Shown here: positions 51,467-57,411 of the stretch, one piece after another
Numbering within the stretch: the stretch's first letter is position 1
Layout: the number at the start of each line of letters is the position of its first letter
Source of the DNA: an uncultured Pedobacter sp.
Lineage (GTDB): Bacteria > Bacteroidota > Bacteroidia > Sphingobacteriales > Sphingobacteriaceae
DNA length: 57,411 nt
Reading direction: 5' to 3'
Assembly (NCBI GenBank): GCA_946478755.1
Contig: CAMLDJ010000005.1
Span: 1-57,411, forward strand
Notes under the pieces: generated by a model
Told to the model about the DNA's origin: nothing
The model's input: the letters and a program-made list of their open reading frames with translations, nothing else
Database searches by the model: none
Position numbers and translations under genes: made by a program

Positions 51467-52555
51467 TCAGGACGAAGGCACATGTTGCCTATTCATAAAA
51501 ACCGTTTGTGTAGGATAAGCAAATTCGATCCCTTTTTGCTCAAAGGCCTCAAAAATATCCAAATAAACAGACTGTTGGTTATCCATATATAGGTTATAAT
51601 CCGGATCCAACACGTAATACACAACTTCAAACTTGAGGCTGAAATCACCATAACCGGAAAAATGGGCGCGGTCAAATTGTAGTATCGGCCTTTTTATAAT
51701 TATTTCCCTTATCAGATCCGGAATTTCAGCTAACTGCGCGTGACTGGTCTGGTAAGTGAGCCCTAAAGAAAATACGACCCTCCGTTTTTCCATACGCTTA
51801 AAATTGTGCAGCCTTGAATTGGTTAGGTCTGTATTCGCACAAACCAACTGCTCACCACTTAAGGTCCTGATTCTTGTTGTTTTAATGCCAATATACTCAA
51901 TTACGCCGTTCTTGTCCCCCACCACCACAAAATCACCAACCTCAAACGGGCGGTCAAAAAAGATCACAAAATAACTAAACAAATCGCCCAACACCGTCTG
52001 GGCTGCGAGAGCAATGGCAATTCCCCCGACACCCAATCCGGCAATCAAAGTTGTCACATTATATCCCAGATTATCAATCAGAAAAATAATCCCGAGGATC
52101 CAAATCACTACATTAGCAATCGCAATTAATCCCCCAGCCTGTTTCTCCTTGCTCTCACTGTGTTCCCTGCGCTGTAAAAAAGAATAAACAAACTTACGAA
52201 AGGCAGCACTGATGATCCTAAGCACAAAAAAAGTAAAAGCAATCAGGTAAGCCACATGGATAACCTTTTCGATCTTGTCAATAAAATTTAAAGTTGACAA
52301 AGCAAAATATATCGTACTGATATATACCAGCGGGATTACGGATCTCTCCATCACCGTGACGATAAAATTGTCCCATGTGGTACTGGTATTCAAGGCCCAA
52401 ACTGTCAACTTTTTCAAGATAAAAAACTTAAAAAGCCTGATCAGAATAAAAAGACAGATAATAATCGCGGCAGCAATAACCCAATTGGAAATGCTGTTAC
52501 CCCAGAAATTTTGATCAATAATGCTACCGGTGTTAAAGGAATTTGGATTTTTCAT
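51467..52555 (-). CDS. Mechanosensitive channel, MscS family
   Basis: 362 residues: hydrophobic helices at the start (WVIAAAIIICLFILIRLFKFFIL, VIHVAYLIAFTFFVLRIIS), the pore helix TLIAGLGVGGIAIALAAQTVLGDLFSYFVIFFDRPFEVGDFVVV (glycine/alanine-rich, typical of MscS), then the beta domain and cytoplasmic cage. Opens on membrane tension to release solutes after hypo-osmotic shock. The frame extends to 52585, but ATG 52555 (MKNPNSFN) is preferred. Confidence 0.92.
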   Translation of the reverse strand: MKNPNSFNTGSIIDQNFWGNSISNWVIAAAIIICLFILIRLFKFFILKKLTVWALNTSTTWDNFIVTVMERSVIPLVYISTIYFALSTLNFIDKIEKVIHVAYLIAFTFFVLRIISAAFRKFVYSFLQRREHSESKEKQAGGLIAIANVVIWILGIIFLIDNLGYNVTTLIAGLGVGGIAIALAAQTVLGDLFSYFVIFFDRPFEVGDFVVVGDKNGVIEYIGIKTTRIRTLSGEQLVCANTDLTNSRLHNFKRMEKRRVVFSLGLTYQTSHAQLAEIPDLIREIIIKRPILQFDRAHFSGYGDFSLKFEVVYYVLDPDYNLYMDNQQSVYLDIFEAFEQKGIEFAYPTQTVFMNRQHVPSS

Positions 52556-52761
52556 AGTAATAAAGCGACAGGAACCTCCACACATGGAAATCCAGCCAAG
52601 CCAGACAGCAACTCCTTTATGCTGATTAATGGGATAAACCCAGTAAGAAAAAAAGAATCATCAAGGACTTTAGATAGAATCGCTATTGATTCGGACAGCC
52701 CCAGGCAATGATCCAGATGAATTGATACTAAGATACAAAAATATTTTTAACCTGATCCAGC

Positions 52762-54105
52762 TTAGGGAATCAACAGTCGTAAAGAATCGGCCTTGAGCCT
52801 GCTTTTCAGCCATTTACTCAATTTGGCCCTGTCTGTACTGTTTACAGGCTTAGAAAAATCTGCTACAACCATGGTTAGTGTATCTCTTTCGGGCTTGTCC
52901 AGCACTTCCACCACTACATTAGATGCGGTATAGTTCGTCATCTCGGGATAAAGCGCCTTCAGTTCCGACCGGATATCTGGCAAAGTTCTGTCCAAAATTG
53001 AAACCTGATCTACTTGCTGAGTTGTTGAATCTTTTTTAAAAACATCTTCCAGAATACTGGCCTTAATCTGAGAAAAATCAATCTCCTGCTTGGCGTTCAG
53101 TCCTTGTCGGATGTTTAGCCTGGTTTCTTTAAGCCTGTAACTTTCCAGCTTCCCGCGTATCGAATCGATGTTGCCTTTGGACAGCTCATAGCCGATCAAT
53201 AGCAAGTCAATCTCATTTCCTTCTGAGCTGTATTTAAATGTTTTATTCACGACCTGCGTATTCTTAAACTGAAACTGCTCATTGACAAAACGATTGGCAT
53301 TGTTCTCAAAAATGCTCTTGTCCACGATACCGTAGGCCAGATAGATACTCGGCAAAACTGCAATTGCAACTACAATCATGATGTATCTCGATACCTTCTT
53401 TTCCGTTTCGCTGTCTTCAAAGTGTTTCTTGCCAAACCTCAGAAAACGAACAATTAAAAAAGTACTGATACAAATAAATACACTATTGATAAAATACAGA
53501 TAAATGGCACCGAGGAAATAGTAAAAATTACCGGATGCCAGACCAAAGCCGGCAGTGCATAAGGGCGGCATCAAAGCTGTGGCAATAGCCACTCCCGGAA
53601 TGACATTACTTTTCTCTTTTCGTGTACCCGCTACTATTCCTGCAAGTCCCCCAAAAAATGCGATGAACACATCCCATATGGAAGGTGTGGTCCTGGCCAG
53701 CAATTCGCTTTGCGCATCGTGTAATGGTGTAACCCAGAAATAAATGGTTGAAGCGATTACACTAATGATCGTTGCAATCAACAAATTCCGTAAGCCTTTT
53801 TTGACCAGATCAAAATCATTAATGCCGATACCTAACCCTACCCCCATAATCGGACCCATCAGCGGAGAAATCAACATCGCTCCAATGATCACAGCAGTAG
53901 AGTTTACATTCAGACCAATAGAGGCAATCAGAATGGCAAATATCAGTGTCCACAAATTGGCGCCGACAAAGTCTGAATTCTTTTTTATAGCAGCGATGAC
54001 ATCGTCTTCATCTGCCTTGTCCAGATGCAGGTTAAATCTGCGCGCAATGGATAGCCTGATGATCCGGAATAAACGAATGGAAGTGCTTTTCTGAGGTTCG
54101 GTCAA
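52762..54105 (-). CDS. DUF389 membrane protein (TIGR00341 type)
   Basis: 447 residues. The DUF389 core follows a short cytoplasmic lead: NLWTLIFAILIASIGLNVNSTAVIIGAMLISPLMGPIMGVGLGIGINDFDLV, then RTTPSIWDVFIAFFGGLAGIVAGTR and GVAIATALMPPLCTAGFGLASGNFYYFLGAIYLYFINSVFI, plus a C-terminal extramembrane domain of about 180 residues. Function unknown. The start is TTG at 54105: an in-frame stop lies four codons upstream and no other Met precedes the core. Between mscS and the chloride channel gene. Confidence 0.88.
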   Translation of the reverse strand: MTEPQKSTSIRLFRIIRLSIARRFNLHLDKADEDDVIAAIKKNSDFVGANLWTLIFAILIASIGLNVNSTAVIIGAMLISPLMGPIMGVGLGIGINDFDLVKKGLRNLLIATIISVIASTIYFWVTPLHDAQSELLARTTPSIWDVFIAFFGGLAGIVAGTRKEKSNVIPGVAIATALMPPLCTAGFGLASGNFYYFLGAIYLYFINSVFICISTFLIVRFLRFGKKHFEDSETEKKVSRYIMIVVAIAVLPSIYLAYGIVDKSIFENNANRFVNEQFQFKNTQVVNKTFKYSSEGNEIDLLLIGYELSKGNIDSIRGKLESYRLKETRLNIRQGLNAKQEIDFSQIKASILEDVFKKDSTTQQVDQVSILDRTLPDIRSELKALYPEMTNYTASNVVVEVLDKPERDTLTMVVADFSKPVNSTDRAKLSKWLKSRLKADSLRLLIP

Positions 54106-54254
54106 TATAAAGAAGCTTTAATGATACCCAGTGCAAAATATAGTCCATTTATTTTAAACGCACAAATCTAATTGAGTATTGCTGCACTTAGGTTTGTGCT
54201 TAAGGTGACACTTGACCTTTTAATATGAAAAACATTCTTATCGACTTGATTTAT

Positions 54255-55664
54255 TTATCGTATCTTATTTCCTGGGGTATCTGACCTCAAAACCTGTTGT
54301 TGTTCCTCCTCTTCAAGCTCCTTCATATACTGAATTTTTAAGTGATCATACATCGAATGCTTATCAATCAACACCGAAACCAGGCTGGCGACCATACCAG
54401 CCAAAATGAGGTGAAAGATCACATTATTCCTGTTTGTCATCTCCAATACCAGGATCGCAGAAGTAAATGGGGAGCGGGTGACACCTGTTAAAAACCCGAC
54501 CATTCCTGAAAGGATCAGCAGATTGGTATTCGTTTCCGAAAGGGCCAGCCAGCCTGAAACCGTCGAGCCTACACCCGCTCCGGCGGATAACGCGGGCGCA
54601 AATATTCCTCCTGAGGCTCCCGTAGTAAACGACAGCACTGGTCCAATAACCCTTAACAACGGCGTATACCATGCCGAATATTTATCGGGACCAAAAAGCA
54701 CCTTTTCCATCAAATTCTTTCCCGAACCCAATACTTCATAATCTAGAAAAACGGCTACCAGAGCAAGCGTCAACGCACATCCTATAATATAAAAAACGTG
54801 CTGACGGGCAAGTTTCAGCTTTGACTTCCACCTTAAAAGTGCCAGGATAAGTTTAGACATCGCACTACCCAGAAGCCCGGAAATCACGGCAACCAAAACC
54901 ACCCCTAAAAAAATGAGCCCGGAAAGACGGCCGATTTTAGGATAACCCAGGTACAGATAAGGGCCGAGAAGCCCCTGGGCGGTTAAGCCGGCAATAATGA
55001 CCGATGAAAAAATAGCCGTCTTGAAATAACTAAAATGAGTCTTGGTCAGCTCCTCTATGGCAAAAACAATTCCTCCTAAAGGTGTATTAAAAGCAGCAGC
55101 CAGTCCAGCCGCCGCTCCGGTAATGATCATATTACTTTTGGCAACCTTAGGCCACCACTCAGGTAAAGCCTGGTTGATCCTTCTAAAAATAGAAGCCGCA
55201 ATTTGAATTGTGGGTCCCTCTCTTCCAATTGCTCCTCCTCCAATAGCCAATATCAGACTGGAGGTTACCTTCACCATTATGACTTTCAAACTTAACAACT
55301 GGTCGACCCGACGGTTTGTCACCGGGCTGGAAATAGAGATCGCAGCCATTACCTGTGGGATACCACTCCCTCTGGAATACGGGGCGAAGCGTGTAACCAA
55401 CCAGCAGGCCAGCAGAAAACAAACCGGTGTAAGTAAAAAAAGTAACCAAACCGATTGGTGGTAAACATATTTTGTCAGTTCTTCAGCCAGTAAAAAAAGC
55501 TTTGTATACATGACCGCAATTAGCCCGGTAACAATAGAAGCGATCCAAAAGGGAATCGCCTGTAGCATATTATGTTTGAGTTTTTCGTTCTTTATACGGT
55601 CAAACGCTCGTTTTAAATGGCTTCTCAGAATATCGGTAAAGACTTTTAAAGGGGAATAACTCAT
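54255..55664 (-). CDS. ClC-type chloride channel/antiporter
   Basis: 469 residues, multi-helix. Selectivity motifs: GSGIPQV (99-105), GREGP (147-151) with the gating glutamate at 149 as in proton-coupled exchangers, and GASGGIFAPALSAGAG. The frame extends to 55811 through the upstream region, but ATG 55664 (MSYSPLKVF) is natural. No CBS domains follow the core. Fits the osmotic and ion-homeostasis island; it may dissipate membrane potential during acid or salt stress. Confidence 0.92.
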   Translation of the reverse strand: MSYSPLKVFTDILRSHLKRAFDRIKNEKLKHNMLQAIPFWIASIVTGLIAVMYTKLFLLAEELTKYVYHQSVWLLFLLTPVCFLLACWLVTRFAPYSRGSGIPQVMAAISISSPVTNRRVDQLLSLKVIMVKVTSSLILAIGGGAIGREGPTIQIAASIFRRINQALPEWWPKVAKSNMIITGAAAGLAAAFNTPLGGIVFAIEELTKTHFSYFKTAIFSSVIIAGLTAQGLLGPYLYLGYPKIGRLSGLIFLGVVLVAVISGLLGSAMSKLILALLRWKSKLKLARQHVFYIIGCALTLALVAVFLDYEVLGSGKNLMEKVLFGPDKYSAWYTPLLRVIGPVLSFTTGASGGIFAPALSAGAGVGSTVSGWLALSETNTNLLILSGMVGFLTGVTRSPFTSAILVLEMTNRNNVIFHLILAGMVASLVSVLIDKHSMYDHLKIQYMKELEEEEQQQVLRSDTPGNKIR

Positions 55665-55689
55665 AGAATCATAAAAGTAAGGTTTTAAA

Positions 55690-55860
55690 ATGATACAATT
55701 ATCAGTACAGATATATCCACAGGCAATTAACGACATCACAGGCAAGCGAAGCATCCCAACTGCATTGTCCTTAAAAATTGATAAAGCGCTGGGACTGGAA
55801 GAAGGAACCATGCATTTATTCCCCGACTGTTTTCCCAGCCAGAACAGAAGATTCTATTAA
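55690..55860 (+). pseudogene. Fragment of a HigA-like (XRE) antitoxin
   Basis: A 56-codon frame whose first 40 residues (PQAINDITGKRSIPTALSLKIDKALGLEEGT) match the second half of the XRE-type helix-turn-helix of plasmid-maintenance antidote proteins (HigA family): a turn followed by GKR-S, then ALSLKIDKALGLEEG. The front half of the domain is missing upstream, where the divergent ClC gene begins, and the tail after LEEGT does not fit. Probably a dead fragment. Confidence 0.5.
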
Positions 55861-55878
55861 CCTCTTAAATCCACCAAA

Positions 55879-56016
55879 ATGAACATTAGAAACAAGCTTA
55901 TCGAAAAACGAAATGTAAGTGAAAATTCATACAATGAATTGTTTAGTTATCTAAAAAAGCACACAGCTTTCCCAAGAAATCAAGAGATGAAAAGAGTAAT
56001 TGACAGCTTGCTGTAA
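55879..56016 (+). CDS. Tiny hypothetical protein (45 aa)
   Basis: MNIRNKLIEKRNVSENSY... ending in RVIDSLL; lysine-rich, amphipathic, no family recognised. It starts 18 bases after the HigA-like fragment and ends 28 bases before a strong terminator, which makes it a possible gene or a second fragment of the same toxin-antitoxin remnant. Not certain to be coding. Confidence 0.35.
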   Translation: MNIRNKLIEKRNVSENSYNELFSYLKKHTAFPRNQEMKRVIDSLL

Positions 56017-56043
56017 AACGGTACGCCTACCCTAATACGAATA

Positions 56044-56083
56044 CAACAATAAAGCCTTAGAGAAATTTAAGGCTTTATTGTTG
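56044..56083. terminator. Strong bidirectional terminator
   Basis: A 16-bp perfect stem CAACAATAAAGCCTTA (56044-56059) / 56068-56083 with loop GAGAAATT. It lies 40 bases after the sugar dehydrogenase gene (minus strand) and 28 bases after the tiny ORF (plus strand). Confidence 0.85.
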
Positions 56084-56122
56084 CCCAACCTGGTCTCGTA
56101 CTCGAAACAATTACTTAATGAA

Positions 56123-57325
56123 TTACCTCTTGCTAATTTTATACAGCTTGCCACTATCAGTACCTGCGTAAATGTTACCGTCTTTACCAATGGCCATGCA
56201 GCGCCAGCGTTGTCGCCTGTTCTCCAGCAAACGCTCCTCGCCTACGACTTTATTGTTCTTGATAACCAAACGAACGATATGCAAACTACCCAGGCCGCCT
56301 AATAAAATATTATTTTTCCACTCCGCTATGTTGCCGGTATAAAATATCATACAACCCGGCGAAATGACCGGGTCCCAATAGTAAACCGGCTGTATGGTAC
56401 CCTCTTTTTGCTGTATACCTTCGTACACTTTTTCGCCACTATACTCAATACCATATGTTACCACAGGCCAACCGTAGTTACCACCGGCCCGGATCAGGTT
56501 AAGCTCATCGCCACCACGCGGACCGAACTCAGCTTCCCACAGATCTCCTGTAGCAGGATGAATAGCCAAACCATCCGGGTTACGGAAACCCAGGGCGTAT
56601 ATCTCGGGCTTAGCATTTGCCTTTCCAATGAATGGATTACCGGCCGCTGGCTTGCCATTTTTGGTAATACGGATGATCTTGCCTGTTGTAGCGCTCAGAT
56701 CCTGTGCTTTTTGACGAATGTTGTTCGCGCTACGGTCGCCCGAACTAACAACAATATTGCCCTTTTTATCAAACAATAATCGCGAACCGTACTGGCCGCC
56801 GCCTTTATGGCGGGGTACGGCTTCAAATATCACGCTTACGTCCACTAACCTGGTCTCATCGGCAGACAGCCTGCCTTTCGCAACAGCCAATGCAGCGCCG
56901 TTTTTACCCGGCTGGGCATAGGTCCAATAAACCATGCGGTTCTTTTTAAAGTTGGGGTCAATGTTCACATCCAGCAAACCACCCTGTCCCTGGAAATGTA
57001 CTTTAGGGAAACCTGTGATCGTTTTCACGATCTTACCCGTAGTGGTCAATATTTGCATGGTGCCCGGCTTGCCGCTTATCAGTAAACGTCCGTCAGGCAA
57101 TACGCAAATACCCCATGGGCCCTCCAGTGTACTATTGATCACTTCGTCTTTATACGCAGTTTTGCTTTTAACGCTACCTATACGGGTTTGGCCCTTAAAA
57201 GCGGGTTTGTAGTCGGCATTGGCTTTGTTGGTTTCTACAGGGGCACCGGTCTGAGCCACACCGGAAATGGTCACTGATGTTAGAGCGATGCCCAATGCCA
57301 GTGGTTTATAAAGTTTTAATAACAT
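56123..57325 (-). CDS. PQQ-dependent sugar dehydrogenase-like protein (soluble GDH/Asd fold)
   Basis: 400 residues with a signal peptide (LALGIALTSVTISGVAQTG) and a six-bladed beta-propeller of the GSDH family: GPWGICVLPDGRLLISGKPG, GGQYGSRLLFDKKGNIVVSSGDR, YALGFRNPDGLAIHPATGDLWEAEFGPRGGDELNLIRAGGNYGWPVVTYG. These match soluble aldose dehydrogenases that use pyrroloquinoline quinone in the periplasm. PQQ itself may be scavenged, as no PQQ genes are visible here. ATG at 57325. Confidence 0.88.
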   Translation of the reverse strand: MLLKLYKPLALGIALTSVTISGVAQTGAPVETNKANADYKPAFKGQTRIGSVKSKTAYKDEVINSTLEGPWGICVLPDGRLLISGKPGTMQILTTTGKIVKTITGFPKVHFQGQGGLLDVNIDPNFKKNRMVYWTYAQPGKNGAALAVAKGRLSADETRLVDVSVIFEAVPRHKGGGQYGSRLLFDKKGNIVVSSGDRSANNIRQKAQDLSATTGKIIRITKNGKPAAGNPFIGKANAKPEIYALGFRNPDGLAIHPATGDLWEAEFGPRGGDELNLIRAGGNYGWPVVTYGIEYSGEKVYEGIQQKEGTIQPVYYWDPVISPGCMIFYTGNIAEWKNNILLGGLGSLHIVRLVIKNNKVVGEERLLENRRQRWRCMAIGKDGNIYAGTDSGKLYKISKR

Positions 57326-57411
57326 AAAATGGTTCGTTGGTTTTAGTCTTTTTTTAAGCTATTGAGATATTTTATACTCTCAGGCACTTGCGTAACGGAT
57401 GAACTGCTTTC
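57326..57411. other. Upstream end of window, no gene recognised
   Basis: 86 bases upstream of the sugar dehydrogenase. AT-rich with no clear promoter motif. Confidence 0.3.

Larger units (their letters stand above)
55665..56122. other. Gap between ClC and the sugar dehydrogenase
   Basis: 458 bases holding a HigA-like fragment (55690-55860), a 45-codon ORF (55879-56016) and a terminator (56044-56083). The rest has nothing recognisable. Confidence 0.6.

Overview
The window reads as chromosomal DNA of a Bacteroidota bacterium, most likely Sphingobacteriaceae (Pedobacter/Mucilaginibacter-like). The reasons are SusC/SusD outer-membrane pairs with an ECF sigma factor and FecR, AT-rich leaders almost without Shine-Dalgarno sequences, one promoter with a clear TAnnTTTG -7 element, and family members with a typical Sphingobacteriaceae look (IF-3, DHA2 transporter, two-domain OtsA-OtsB). 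No tRNA, rRNA, CRISPR array, transposase or phage gene was found.

Layout. (1) 1-1592: the 3' end of a spondin-domain gene, then VOC and DinB-type small proteins. (2) 1701-8822: an ergothioneine locus. A minus-strand operon encodes a flavoprotein disulfide reductase, an ABC ATPase, a permease fused to a binding domain (EgtV/EgtU-like), EgtB and EgtD; a class V PLP enzyme (EgtE candidate) converges on it. The binding domain appears circularly permuted. (3) 9154-25178: a long minus-strand run of redox and stress genes: two AraC regulators, DHA2 exporter, two AhpD-like proteins, GlnS, thioredoxin reductase, an MsrB-MsrA fusion, a GreA/B-like protein, DUF5996, a second stand-alone EgtD, a PoxB-like enzyme and DUF427. 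(4) 25626-33348: a Crp/Fnr regulator, DUF1003, DoxX, Dps, an NTF2-like protein, a third AraC, OsmC, a GC-rich quinone-reductase-like gene with a strong Shine-Dalgarno, and a divergent MocR regulator with a visible operator. (5) 33394-44172: a peptide-utilisation locus (sigma, FecR, SusC, SusD, S9 peptidase, TlpA-type thioredoxin). (6) 44347-45552: a SusD remnant. (7) 45579-55664: an osmotic/ion island (AGCS symporter, NhaA, trehalose synthase-phosphatase, an IF-3 with a TTG start, MscS, DUF389, ClC). (8) 55690-57325: a fragment of a HigA-like antitoxin, a tiny ORF, a strong terminator and a PQQ-type sugar dehydrogenase.

Most of the left half serves thiol and oxidant homeostasis: ergothioneine synthesis and uptake, thioredoxin reductase with methionine sulfoxide reductase, AhpD-like and OsmC peroxidase-type proteins, and Dps. 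An FNR-like palindrome (consensus TGAYATATGTCA) lies upstream of the second egtD, on both sides of the divergent doxX intergenic region and upstream of dps. This suggests a shared stress regulon, possibly under the Crp/Fnr protein encoded at 25626. The most unusual observations are the ergothioneine synthesis-plus-transport operon, its permuted transporter subunit, this candidate regulon, and the IF-3 gene placed behind trehalose synthesis.
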